A stretch of 21,829 nt of DNA from NCBI GenBank assembly GCA_964587175.1, contig CAZPKK010000022.1:1-21829 (forward strand), given 5' to 3'. A program made the position numbers and the translations under genes. The first letter of the stretch is position 1. Every line of letters begins with the position of its first letter. The notes under the pieces were generated by a model that was given only the letters and a program-made list of their open reading frames with translations, made no database searches and was not told the origin of the DNA. Below, in pieces: positions 6,946 through 15,310 of this stretch. Source of the DNA: CALXVA01 sp964587175 (GTDB lineage: Bacteria; Bacillota; Clostridia; TANB77; CAG-508).

Positions 6946-7083
6946 TAATTTATATAATATTATGCTTAAAAGACAAGCGAAATTCATACAATGGACACAT
7001 TGACTATGTATAATATATTTGTTATTTAAAACTATATGAGAATTATAAAATATAAAATAAATTTGTGAAAGGATTGTGAAATA

Positions 7084-7761
7084 ATGGGAAACATAACAGT
7101 TCTTGTTGTAGATGATGAATCAAGAATGAGGAAACTAATAAAAGATTTTCTTATGAAAAAGGATTATAGTATTTTAGAAGCTGGAGATGGAGAAGAGGCT
7201 CTTAAAGTATTTGAAGAAAATCAAAATAAAATTAATTTAATATTGTTAGATGTGATGATGCCAAAACTAGACGGCTGGTCTGTACTTCGTCAAATTCGTC
7301 AAAACTCAAAGGTGCCTATTATAATGCTTACAGCAAGAGGTGAAGAACAAGATGAATTATTTGGATTTGAACTTGGTGTTGATGAATACATATCAAAACC
7401 ATTTAGTCCTAAAATTTTAGTCGCAAGAGTTGAAGCAATCTTAAAAAGAACAAATCCAGACAAAAAAGAGTTAAAAGATTACGGTGGAATTGTTATAGAT
7501 TCAGAGGGAAGAACTGTAACTGTTGATGGTAAACAAATAGAATTGAGCTTAAGAGAATATGAGCTTTTAAAGTATTTAATGGATAATGCAAATATTGCGC
7601 TATCTAGAGATAAAATCTTAAACAATGTATGGAATTATGATTATTATGGAGATTCAAGAACAATAGATAGTCATATAAAAAAGATTAGACATAAATTAGG
7701 TAAAAAAGGAAAATATATTGAGACTATTAGGGGAATAGGTTATAAGTTTGAAGTAAAATAG
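7084..7761 (+). CDS. OmpR/PhoB-family response regulator
   Basis: The receiver domain (about residues 4-117) has the acidic pair Asp10/Asp11, phospho-acceptor Asp56 in LLDVMMP, Thr83 in MLTAR and Lys105 in SKPFSP. The C-terminal winged-helix domain (about 128-223) contains LSLREYELLKYLM and SRTIDSHIKKIRHKLG, followed by IETIRGIGYKFE. It is a DNA-binding transcription factor controlled by the histidine kinase encoded 36 bases downstream. AAAGGATTGTGAAATA precedes the ATG. Regulated genes are unknown; the sortase module after the kinase is a possible but unproven target. Start and end agree with the family's usual 225-235 residues. Confidence 0.95.
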   Translation: MGNITVLVVDDESRMRKLIKDFLMKKDYSILEAGDGEEALKVFEENQNKINLILLDVMMPKLDGWSVLRQIRQNSKVPIIMLTARGEEQDELFGFELGVDEYISKPFSPKILVARVEAILKRTNPDKKELKDYGGIVIDSEGRTVTVDGKQIELSLREYELLKYLMDNANIALSRDKILNNVWNYDYYGDSRTIDSHIKKIRHKLGKKGKYIETIRGIGYKFEVK

Positions 7762-7797
7762 TTGGATTAAAAATCAAATTTATTATTTTAGAAAGGA

Positions 7798-9300
7798 ATG
7801 GAAATTAAAAACATGGCAAAAACAAAGGTGAATTTTAAGTCAGTTAGATTCAAACTGTTTTTTACTATGTGTGTTATAATTGCAGTTATTATTTTATGTC
7901 TTATAGGAATAAATAATATCGTTTTAGAATCGTTTTACTTATATTCTAAGACTAATACTGTGAGAGAAGTATATGATAAAATAAATGATTATTATAATAG
8001 TAATAGTGTAAATAGTATTGAAGATGAACTAAAAAGAATAGCATTTAATAATAATTTTGATATTTTTATAGAAACTAATCAGAATATAATTATATTTAGT
8101 ACTGATAGAGACTTTATTTCTACAATAAATATGATGTCAAATGTTGAAAGTCTAGGCACTGATAGAGAGTTAATATATAGTGATGAAAAAGTTGAAATAA
8201 GAAGAATAGATGATACAGAAAATAGTGTAAGTTACCTTTTATTGGCAGGAACATTGGATAATGGATATAAACTATATATACGTATACCAGTAGTTCCAAT
8301 AGAGCAAAGTGTGCAAATATCTAACCAAGCACTAATTTTAATTGGAATTATTATAGTAATATTATCTGCTTTTATAGCATCATATGTTTCCAAAAAATTT
8401 ACAGAACCAATTGTACAATTAAATGATATAACAAACAAAATGGCAAAGTTTGATTTTAGTCAAAAATATAAAATTGTAGATACAGATAATGAAATAAATG
8501 AACTTGGTAAAAACATAAATACTATGTCAGACAAACTAGAAAGGACAATAAAACAGCTTAGAGAGAATAATTCAGAACTAGAAAAAGATATAGAAGAAAA
8601 ATCTAAAATAGATGAAATGAGAAAGCAATTTATTTCTGATGTATCACACGAATTAAAGACCCCAATCGCATTAATTCAAGGATATGCAGAAGGCTTAATA
8701 GAGAATGTAAATTCAGATGATGAATCTAGAAAATTTTATGCAGAAGTTATTCTAGATGAATCAAATAAAATGGACAAACTAGTAAAACAATTACTAGAAT
8801 TAATGAAACTAGAATATGGAAAACGTGAATTTAATAACAAGGATTTTGATATTGTAGAATTAATAAATGAAATTATTAGAAGATGTAAAGTAATGTTAGA
8901 AGAAAAAAATATAAAAATCAAATTTGAGGCAAAAGCTCCGATTATTGTAAATGCAGATGATTTTTATATTGAGCAAGTAGTAACAAATTATTTTACAAAT
9001 GCAATAAAACATGTTAAAGAGGTAGATGGAATAAAACAAATAGAGATTAGAGTAGAAAAAACAGAGGAAAGAAAAAAAGTTAGAGTTTCAGTATTTAACA
9101 CAGGAGATAAAATTTCGGAAGAACATCTGGAAAAAATTTGGGGTAGATTCTTTAAAGAAGATTCATCAAGAAATAGAGAAGATGGAGGAACTGGAATAGG
9201 CTTAGCATTAGTAAAAGCAATAATGATTAATTATAAAAATGACTATGGAGTAATAAATAAAGAAAATGGTGTAGAATTTTATTTTGAACTAGATACTTAA
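7798..9300 (+). CDS. Membrane sensor histidine kinase (HAMP/HisKA/HATPase)
   Basis: Pairs with the upstream response regulator. A first membrane helix lies at about 19-43, an extracytoplasmic sensor of about 130 residues follows, and a second helix at about 178-199. Next come a HAMP linker (FTEPIVQLNDITNKM) and a coiled coil, then the HisKA box FISDVSHELKTP with phospho-acceptor His284. The ATPase domain has the N-box NYFTNAIKH (Asn397, Asn401), a G1 motif around NTGDKI, and G2 GGTGIGLALV. All catalytic motifs are intact. The sensor region has no recognisable named fold, so the signal is unknown. Start is ambiguous: ATG 7798 lies one base after GAAAGG, while ATG 7813 is 16 bases after it; neither spacing is ideal. 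Confidence 0.94.
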   Translation: MEIKNMAKTKVNFKSVRFKLFFTMCVIIAVIILCLIGINNIVLESFYLYSKTNTVREVYDKINDYYNSNSVNSIEDELKRIAFNNNFDIFIETNQNIIIFSTDRDFISTINMMSNVESLGTDRELIYSDEKVEIRRIDDTENSVSYLLLAGTLDNGYKLYIRIPVVPIEQSVQISNQALILIGIIIVILSAFIASYVSKKFTEPIVQLNDITNKMAKFDFSQKYKIVDTDNEINELGKNINTMSDKLERTIKQLRENNSELEKDIEEKSKIDEMRKQFISDVSHELKTPIALIQGYAEGLIENVNSDDESRKFYAEVILDESNKMDKLVKQLLELMKLEYGKREFNNKDFDIVELINEIIRRCKVMLEEKNIKIKFEAKAPIIVNADDFYIEQVVTNYFTNAIKHVKEVDGIKQIEIRVEKTEERKKVRVSVFNTGDKISEEHLEKIWGRFFKEDSSRNREDGGTGIGLALVKAIMINYKNDYGVINKENGVEFYFELDT

Positions 9301-9304
9301 TCAA

Positions 9305-9374
9305 TTTTCTAAATTGGGGACAAGCGTTAAATTGGAAAAAAGTAGAAAAATACGCCTGTCCCCAATTTGGAAAA
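9305..9374. repeat. Long palindrome (22-bp arms), GGGGACA/TGTCCCC family
   Basis: Arms 9305-9326 and 9353-9374 pair with one A-C mismatch and one G-T pair; the loop is 26 nt. It begins five bases after the histidine kinase stop, and no proper T-run follows. The loop end and right arm recur at 1204-1239, and the AAATTGGGGACA motif recurs at 21342-21353. Confidence 0.75.
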
Positions 9375-9381
9375 TTATTAA

Positions 9382-9398
9382 TGTCGGATTTTGTCGAT
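9382..9398 (+). promoter_or_regulatory. Tandem near-matches to Spo0A boxes
   Basis: TGTCGGA (9382-9388) and TGTCGAT (9392-9398) each differ by one base from the 0A box TGTCGAA and are 10 bp apart, one helical turn. They precede a possible promoter of the sortase module. Spo0A itself is encoded in this window. Chance matches in AT-rich DNA are possible, though CG-containing motifs are rare here. Confidence 0.35.
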
Positions 9399-9407
9399 GA
9401 AATTTTC

Positions 9408-9436
9408 TTTACATTTTACATAAATTGTGTTAAGAT
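9408..9436 (+). promoter_or_regulatory. Possible promoter of the sortase module
   Basis: TTTACA (9408-9413), 17-base spacer, TAAGAT (9431-9436). The leader to the GTG start would be about 210 nt. It is AT-rich and contains a perfect 14-bp palindrome TGTAGAATTCTACA (9599-9612) and a small CCG-GAA-CGG hairpin just before the ribosome-binding site. I recognise no known riboswitch in it. Confidence 0.4.
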
Positions 9437-9656
9437 AATCGTACCTTAAAAATTGCAATTTTTAATTAAACAATTTTCTCAATTGAAGTTTTAATCAGAC
9501 ACAATTAAATCAAATATGTTTTAATCAACAAATTCAAATTTTTATTTACATTCTAATTAAATTCAAATATTTAATGAAAGAAAATATTATGGGTAAACTG
9601 TAGAATTCTACACAAAAGTAGAAGTGTATTTGTCTTACCGGAACGGAGGTTTTTAT

Positions 9657-10328
9657 GTGCTAAATAATGAAAAGAAAAACATGAACATTATCACGTTTTG
9701 TATCACTATATTTGTATGTTTAATTCTATTTATTATATTAGATGCTTGCTTTTTAAAGACAGAAAACACAAAATATTTTGAAAAAATTTATGCAAATTAT
9801 CAGGAGTACAGCAAGTTAAAAAGAAAAAATCAGAATAAAGATGCAATAGAATTGAAAGATACTTTTTTAGAAACAATGCAAATTGCAGATATATATGATG
9901 AAAACATAAGAATCGAAGAAGATACAGAAGAAATTACAATTGATCTAACATCTGAATGGAGAATAGAAATACCAGCGATAAATTTAATAGCACCAATTAA
10001 ATCTGGAACAACACAAGATGTCTTAGCAATAGCAGTAGGACATTTTACCGAAAGTGAATACTGGTATGGTAATGTAGCACTTGCTGCTCATAATAGAGGA
10101 TATATTTCTAACTTTTTTAAAGATATAAAAAAATTAGAAATAGGAGATAAAATAATTTATTATACACCACAGGGCAAACGAGAATATACAGTAGTTACTA
10201 ATAAAATAATAAAACAAACAGATTGGAGCTATATCGAAAATACCGAAGATAATAGAATAACATTAATAACTTGTGTGGAAAATATGTATGAGTATAGGCG
10301 TTGTGTACAAGCAGTCGAGGCTATTTGA
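9657..10328 (+). CDS. Sortase family transpeptidase, GTG start
   Basis: The frame extends upstream to 9624, but that would translate through the ribosome-binding site GGAGGT (9645-9650). GTG 9657 sits six bases after it and is preferred (223 residues); the overlapping ATG at 9655 is out of frame and stops at once. A membrane anchor at about 11-32 (IITFCITIFVCLILFIILDA) places the enzyme outside the cell. The sortase domain (about 100-221) has the catalytic triad: His145 in LAAHNRG, Cys206 in TLITC and Arg214/215 in YEYRRCVQA. Sequence style suggests the class D/E-like group, but class is uncertain. The next gene encodes a secreted protein ending in LPRTG, its likely substrate. A stem-loop (10322-10358) overlaps the stop and lies between the two genes. 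Confidence 0.88.
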   Translation: MLNNEKKNMNIITFCITIFVCLILFIILDACFLKTENTKYFEKIYANYQEYSKLKRKNQNKDAIELKDTFLETMQIADIYDENIRIEEDTEEITIDLTSEWRIEIPAINLIAPIKSGTTQDVLAIAVGHFTESEYWYGNVALAAHNRGYISNFFKDIKKLEIGDKIIYYTPQGKREYTVVTNKIIKQTDWSYIENTEDNRITLITCVENMYEYRRCVQAVEAI

Positions 10329-10358
10329 AAAATAAAAAAAATTAATTCTTTTCAAATA
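10322..10358. other. Intercistronic stem-loop between sortase and its probable substrate
   Basis: Arms TATTTGAAAA (10322-10331) and TTTTCAAATA (10349-10358), with an A/T-rich 17-nt loop. It includes the sortase stop codon. With no T-run after it, a processing or stability role, setting different levels of enzyme and substrate, is more likely than termination. Confidence 0.4.
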
Positions 10359-10402
10359 TGGAGAAGAGGAAAAAACTACAAAAAAAGAAAGGATGATACT
10401 TA

Positions 10403-11677
10403 ATGAAAACAAAAAGAATAATATCAATAATACTTATTCTAATAACTATACTTACAACAATCGGTTTATTTCAGAATAAAGTAAGTGCAGCTACATATAT
10501 AGTAGATGAAGCAGAATTGTATTCAAAAGGAGAGTTGGTATGTTTAAGGTATCAAGGAACAATCAAGGTTTCTGTGGAATTTGTTGTTTATAAGAAAGAT
10601 GGAGTTGAATATCCAGCATATTGTTTAAATAGGAATTTGCCGGGAATTACAGGAGATGATAGTTATACTGTAACTGTAACTGGATTAGTAACAAACAGTA
10701 AGATTTGGCGAGCTATAACAAATGGCTATCCATATAAAACTGCAAAAGAATTAGGATGTAATAGTGACATTGAGGCATTTGCTGCAACAAAAATGGCTGT
10801 ATATGATATGATGTACAATTATGACTGGGATGATTTTGAAGCATTAAATGAACAAGGTGATAGAGTTTTACAAGCAGCAATTAATATATCGAATAAAGCT
10901 AGAAATTCAAGTGATACAAAATCAGTAGCTGTTGTTGAAGTAAAGACTAATGATGAAAATTGGAGGATGGATTCTGTAGATAAAAATTATGCAAGCAAAA
11001 CATTTTATGTTGAAAATAATGTAGATACTACTGGCTTTGAGGTGAAATTAAATAATGTTGAGATTCAAAATGTAAAAGTGACAGATGAAAATAATAATGA
11101 GAAATATGAATTTGAAACAGGAGAGAAATTTAAGGTATTAATACCAATATCAGAAATGGATGTGGCAGGAGAATTTGAGATTGAAGTTACAGCAGATGCA
11201 AAAACAAAACCAATTTTGTATGGAAAAGCATCAGATAGTTCTAAACAAGACTATGCATTAGTAGGTGGAGATTATGAGTTTGAAAATAGCAAGATAAGTG
11301 TAAAATATTTGGAAAACACTACTAAAATAGAAATTGTAAAAAAAGATGCAGAAACTGGAGAATTATTAGAAGGAGCTAAATTTAATATTTTAGATGAGGA
11401 TAAAAATATTGTTTATACAGATGTTATAACAAATGAAGAAGGTGTAGCAATTATAGAAAATATAATGCCAGGTAAATATTATATTCAAGAGATAAAATCA
11501 CCAGATGGATATACAATATATGATGAATTAATAGAAATCGATGTGGAATTAAATCAGAAATATGTAGTAAATGTAGGCGATTATAAAGAACCAGAAAATG
11601 AAGAGAAAGAGGTAGAAGATAAAAATGCTACAGTGATTGGACAAAAAGAAGTGTATTTACCTAGAACAGGATTTTAA
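10403..11677 (+). CDS. Secreted thioester-like / Cna-B surface protein ending in LPRTGF
   Basis: The signal peptide is clear (KTKRIISIILILITILTTIG, cleavage near VSA-A at 28-31). Residues about 38-165 resemble a thioester (TQXA) adhesin domain: YPAYCLNRN with Cys74, a GYP motif, and AFAATKMAVYD, where the usual TQxA is TKMA (Lys130). A linker or all-beta region follows (about 175-300). A SpaA/Cna-B domain spans about 305-395 (KIEIVKKDAETGELLEGAKF, YYIQEIKSPDGY, VNVGDYKE), normally stabilised by a Lys-Asn isopeptide bond with a Glu catalyst. The protein ends at LPRTG plus Phe424: the hydrophobic helix and basic tail of a standard sorting signal are missing. It is 74 bases after the sortase gene, with GAAAGG 10 bases before the ATG. 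Likely a sortase-processed adhesin or pilin-like subunit. Confidence 0.85.
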   Translation: MKTKRIISIILILITILTTIGLFQNKVSAATYIVDEAELYSKGELVCLRYQGTIKVSVEFVVYKKDGVEYPAYCLNRNLPGITGDDSYTVTVTGLVTNSKIWRAITNGYPYKTAKELGCNSDIEAFAATKMAVYDMMYNYDWDDFEALNEQGDRVLQAAINISNKARNSSDTKSVAVVEVKTNDENWRMDSVDKNYASKTFYVENNVDTTGFEVKLNNVEIQNVKVTDENNNEKYEFETGEKFKVLIPISEMDVAGEFEIEVTADAKTKPILYGKASDSSKQDYALVGGDYEFENSKISVKYLENTTKIEIVKKDAETGELLEGAKFNILDEDKNIVYTDVITNEEGVAIIENIMPGKYYIQEIKSPDGYTIYDELIEIDVELNQKYVVNVGDYKEPENEEKEVEDKNATVIGQKEVYLPRTGF

Positions 11678-11691
11678 AAAATATATTTAAT

Positions 11692-11730
11692 AAAAATGCT
11701 CTGAAATGAAAAAAGTTCAGGGTGTTTTTT
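11692..11730 (+). terminator. Intrinsic terminator of the sortase/LPRTG module
   Basis: Arms 11692-11705 and 11716-11729 (AAAAATGCTCTGAA with TTCAGGGTGTTTTT, including G-T pairs), 10-nt loop, running into a T-tract. It starts 15 bases after the stop codon, so no hidden C-terminal extension fits in between. Confidence 0.8.
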
Positions 11731-11742
11731 AAATTTAAATTC

Positions 11743-11771
11743 TTGACATCAGACCATAAATAAATTATCAT
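11743..11771 (+). promoter_or_regulatory. Sigma-A-type promoter upstream of the CNNM/CBS gene
   Basis: Consensus TTGACA (11743-11748), 17-base spacer, TATCAT (11766-11771). A second TATAAT at 11801-11806 has only a poor -35. The leader would be about 160 nt. Confidence 0.65.
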
Positions 11772-11937
11772 TATATATGTAAAAAATTAAAAAAATAGTA
11801 TATAATATTTTTAGTTATTATTTGCAAATATAAAATATCTTATGAATTTATTTCAAAAAATCTATCTTCTGCATAGGACAATATGAAAATCTATTTGTGT
11901 GGATAATAACATTTAGCAAAAGGAGAGGAATTTTTCA

Positions 11938-13263
11938 ATGTTGGGACAAATTTTAGTTTTAGTAATTTTAATATTACTAAACGCATATTTTGCAGCTACT
12001 GAAATAGCTTTTATTTCTTTAAACGATTCCAAAATAGAAAAGGAGGCGAGAAATGGTAATAAGAAGGCAAAAAACATTTTAAAAATGCTAAAATCACCTA
12101 GTAAATTCTTAGCTACAATACAAATAGGAATAACACTTGCAGGATTTCTATCAAGTGCTTTTGCATCTGATGCATTTGCAGATAAACTAGCGCCAATATT
12201 AAATAACTGGATGCCATTTATTAATTTAGATATATGGAGAGCAATTTCCATAGTACTTATTACAATTATACTCTCATTCTTTACACTCGTTTTTGGAGAA
12301 TTAGTTCCAAAAAGACTAGCAATGAAATATTATGAAAAAATATCATATGCAACAATTGGAGTAATTAAAGCAATATCCATAGTAACTGCACCTTTTGTGA
12401 AATTACTTACTATATCTACTAATATGATTTCAAAGATATTTGGTGTAGGAGAAGCAGAAGAAGAGGTTGTTACAGAAGAAGAAATAAAAATGATGATTGA
12501 TCAAGGAGAAGAGAAAGGAACAATTGAAAGAGGAGAAAAATTGTTATTAAATAATGTTTTTGAATTTAATGATATAATAGTTTCAGAGATAATGACTCCA
12601 AGAACAGAAATGTTTGCAATAGATATAAATGATGATGTAAAAGAATTATTAGATAAGATTGATGAATTTAAATATAGTAGAATTCCTGTATATGATGAAG
12701 ATATAGATGACATAAAAGGAATATTGTTTGTAAAAGATATTTTAAAACCTTTGAAAGATAACAAAAAAATTAGTATTAAAGGAATAATGAGAGAGCCTTA
12801 TTTTGTACCAGAATCTAAAGACATTGATGAACTTTTTAAAGAAATGCAACAAAACAAAGTTCAAATGGCAATTGCTATTGACGAATATGGTGGAACAGCA
12901 GGTCTAATTACTATGGAAGATATAATAGAAGAATTAGTAGGAAACATATTTGATGAATATGATGATGAAGAAGTAGATGTTAAAAAGATAGATGATAACA
13001 CATATATTTTGAGTGGTACAACCACATCATATGATTTAAAGAAAATATTTAATGTTGAAATACCAGAAGGTGATTATGAAACATTATCTGGATATTTAAT
13101 AGACAAATTGGGAAGAATACCTGATGAAGATGAACATCCACTTATTGAAGATGAAAAACTAACTTATAAAGTAGAAGAAATTGAAGATAAAAGGATTAAA
13201 TATGTCAAGGTTTGCAAAAATATGGAAAAAACGGAAGAGCAAGAGAAACAAGAGGAAGAATAA
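11938..13263 (+). CDS. CNNM/CBS-domain membrane protein (HlyC/CorC family)
   Basis: Four hydrophobic segments in the first ~175 residues (from ILVLVILILLNAYFAATEIAF) form a CNNM transporter domain. A Bateman pair of CBS domains follows: MTPRTEMFAIDI...YSRIPVYDEDIDDIKGIL and MREPYFVPESKDI...AIAIDEYGGTAGLITMEDI. The C-terminal CorC/HlyC domain (about 350-425) carries GDYETLSGYLIDKLGRIP. Family members export or exchange Mg2+/Na+, and CBS domains sense adenine nucleotides; older names such as hemolysin C are misleading. The ribosome-binding site AGGAGAGG is nine bases before the ATG. The tail is very Glu/Lys-rich. The WG-repeat gene follows 51 bases later, probably in the same transcript. Ion specificity cannot be told. 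Confidence 0.92.
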   Translation: MLGQILVLVILILLNAYFAATEIAFISLNDSKIEKEARNGNKKAKNILKMLKSPSKFLATIQIGITLAGFLSSAFASDAFADKLAPILNNWMPFINLDIWRAISIVLITIILSFFTLVFGELVPKRLAMKYYEKISYATIGVIKAISIVTAPFVKLLTISTNMISKIFGVGEAEEEVVTEEEIKMMIDQGEEKGTIERGEKLLLNNVFEFNDIIVSEIMTPRTEMFAIDINDDVKELLDKIDEFKYSRIPVYDEDIDDIKGILFVKDILKPLKDNKKISIKGIMREPYFVPESKDIDELFKEMQQNKVQMAIAIDEYGGTAGLITMEDIIEELVGNIFDEYDDEEVDVKKIDDNTYILSGTTTSYDLKKIFNVEIPEGDYETLSGYLIDKLGRIPDEDEHPLIEDEKLTYKVEEIEDKRIKYVKVCKNMEKTEEQEKQEEE

Positions 13264-13314
13264 ATATAGATGAATACATTAGCAAATGCATTCATTTATG
13301 AAGGAGAGAAGTTT

Positions 13315-15078
13315 ATGAAAAAAAAGAAATTAATAATTATAATTGCAATAGTAGTAATATTAATTGTGGCATTAGTAGTTGGACTAATAATGTATTTTTC
13401 AAAAAGAGCAAAATATGTTTATGATATAGAAATGGTTACTAATATTGAATATAATGTTATAAGTGTAAATGACAAATATGGAGTGATAGATGGAGATGGA
13501 AATGTAATAATAGAACCAACTTATGATGTTATACAAATACCTAATCCATCAAAGCCAGTATTTATATGTATGTCCGACTATAATACAGAGACTAGATTGT
13601 ATCAAACTAAAGTGTTAAATGATAAAAAAGAACAAATAATAACAGGATATGAAAATGTGCAAGCTATTTCTACTCAAACAACGGCAGATGGCATACCTTT
13701 TGAAAAAACGGTGTTAAAATATTTAGAAAATGGAAAGTACGGATTACTTAGTATTGATGGAGAAAAAATAACAGATGCTATATATGATAATATTTCTTCA
13801 GTGACCTACAAAGAAGGAATGCTATTTGTAGAGCAAGATGAAAAAGTGGGAATTATAAACATAAATGGAGTTCAAGTAATAGATGTAGAATATGAAAATA
13901 TTATTGTAGATAATTATTATGATGTAAATACTAAATATCAAAGGACAGGATTTATTGTATGCAAAACAGAAGAAAATGGGTATCGATATGGATATATAGA
14001 CTATAAAGGAGATATGATTTTAGATACGGAATATACAGAAATAGAAAGAGTAACAGAAATTGAAGATGAAAAGAATATTTATTTAATTGCATACAAAGAT
14101 GGACAAGCTGGATTATTAAGAAATAGTAAAATAGTATTAAATCATGAATATGAAGATATTTCATATAATTCATATAATGATGTATTTGTTGTTCAAAGAA
14201 ATGGAAAACAAGGCATTACAGATAGATACGGAGACATACTATTAGATACTAAATATACAGATATTTCTTTTGGAGGAATATATGTAAATGTTACAGAAGA
14301 CGGAACAGAAAAAGTTTTAGATTTAGAAGGAAATGAAATAACTGATGGATATATTTCTAGAATGCCTACACAAGACGGAGAATATAGCATAGTATATGGA
14401 GAAGATGAAATTTATAAAGTAATAGATAATGACGGAAACATTATAATAGATAAAAGTTATACCTATATAGAGGAGCTAGATAATAATTATTTTATTGTAG
14501 CAAACTATAATAACAATGGTATTGTAAATCTAACAGGAAAATCTGTAGTGGAATTACGATATAGTAGTATATTTAAATTAGATAACACAAATCTTTTACA
14601 AGCTAACATATCATCGACAAATACTATAAGTCTTATAAATAGTAATATGGAAATAATAATTACAATGGAAGGAGCATCAATAGAAGTAGGTGACAATTAT
14701 ATAAGGCTATATTCGGAAACCGAAAATAAGTACTTTGACTATTCAGGAAATACGATAACAGCAAAGGAAGTATTTACAGAAAACAATTTATATGCAGTAG
14801 AATTAGATGGAAAATGGGGATTTGAAGATAAAGATGGAAATCTTATTGTACAAAATGAATACGATATGGTAACAGAATTTAATGAATACGGATTTGCAGG
14901 AATAAAATTAGATGAAAAATGGGGAGTAGTAAATTCGAATGGAGAGATAATTCTAGAACCTACTTATGAATTAGAAAGTGTCAGCCCAAATTTTATAGGA
15001 ATATATTATAAAGCAGAAAAATGGTATGGAAATGATTACTATACTACTACCACAGAAGAAGCGGAAGATGAGATGTGA
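13315..15078 (+). CDS. WG-repeat protein with N-terminal membrane anchor
   Basis: ATG 13315 is chosen over the in-frame ATG at 13270 because AAGGAGAG (13301-13308) directly precedes it and a signal-anchor follows at once (KKKKLIIIIAIVVILIVALV). The rest, about 550 residues, is a series of roughly ten to eleven WG/KWG-type repeats. Examples are YGVIDGDGNVIIEPTYD, YGYIDYKGDMILDTEY, QGITDRYGDILLDTKY, WGFEDKDGNLIVQNEYD and WGVVNSNGEIILEPTYE. Central repeats are worn; the first and last are best kept. The helix orientation (Lys-rich side in) suggests the repeat domain is outside the membrane. WG repeats form beta structures that are thought to bind proteins or surface ligands; no function is known here. 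Likely in an operon with the CNNM/CBS gene. Confidence 0.88.
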   Translation: MKKKKLIIIIAIVVILIVALVVGLIMYFSKRAKYVYDIEMVTNIEYNVISVNDKYGVIDGDGNVIIEPTYDVIQIPNPSKPVFICMSDYNTETRLYQTKVLNDKKEQIITGYENVQAISTQTTADGIPFEKTVLKYLENGKYGLLSIDGEKITDAIYDNISSVTYKEGMLFVEQDEKVGIININGVQVIDVEYENIIVDNYYDVNTKYQRTGFIVCKTEENGYRYGYIDYKGDMILDTEYTEIERVTEIEDEKNIYLIAYKDGQAGLLRNSKIVLNHEYEDISYNSYNDVFVVQRNGKQGITDRYGDILLDTKYTDISFGGIYVNVTEDGTEKVLDLEGNEITDGYISRMPTQDGEYSIVYGEDEIYKVIDNDGNIIIDKSYTYIEELDNNYFIVANYNNNGIVNLTGKSVVELRYSSIFKLDNTNLLQANISSTNTISLINSNMEIIITMEGASIEVGDNYIRLYSETENKYFDYSGNTITAKEVFTENNLYAVELDGKWGFEDKDGNLIVQNEYDMVTEFNEYGFAGIKLDEKWGVVNSNGEIILEPTYELESVSPNFIGIYYKAEKWYGNDYYTTTTEEAEDEM

Positions 15079-15152
15079 AAAGTGTAATTTGAATTATATA
15101 TTAGGTTTATACCTTCCTTGTGAGATTTTGTTAACAAGGTAAATATGATTTT

Positions 15153-15196
15153 AGAGCATATGTATTGGTGAGTTTTGAAAATACGTATGCTCTTTT
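15153..15196 (+). terminator. Intrinsic terminator after the WG-repeat gene
   Basis: Arms 15153-15166 (AGAGCATATGTATT) and 15180-15193 pair over 14 bp with one G-T pair, 13-nt loop, followed by TTT. Confidence 0.8.
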
Positions 15197-15243
15197 AATT
15201 ACAACATATACAAGTATCCTATATAAATCCTACTCATTATTTT

Positions 15244-15272
15244 TAGACATTTTATAAAAAATATGCTAAAAT
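15244..15272 (+). promoter_or_regulatory. Promoter of the ynbB-like gene
   Basis: TAGACA (15244-15249), 17-base spacer, TAAAAT (15267-15272) with a TGC extension immediately upstream (extended -10). The start point would be about 30 bases before the ATG. Confidence 0.6.
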
Positions 15273-15310
15273 ATATAGCAAATGTTAATAAATAGGAAGG
15301 GACTTATAAA

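Noticed and set aside
7000..7014. TTGACT and TATAAT as promoter of the response regulator
   Set aside because: The two hexamers are only three bases apart; TATAAT lacks a -35 at proper distance and TTGACT has only a poor TATTTA 17 bases on. Left unannotated.
9624..9656. Upstream GTG start for the sortase
   Set aside because: It would translate through the GGAGGT ribosome-binding site that clearly serves GTG 9657.
9437..9656. c-di-GMP or other known riboswitch in the sortase leader
   Set aside because: No conserved core of a riboswitch class I know is visible; the leader is mostly A/T with one small palindrome.
11678..11691. Frameshifted membrane tail of the LPRTG protein
   Set aside because: Only 14 bases separate the stop from the terminator stem, so no hydrophobic tail can be encoded in any frame.
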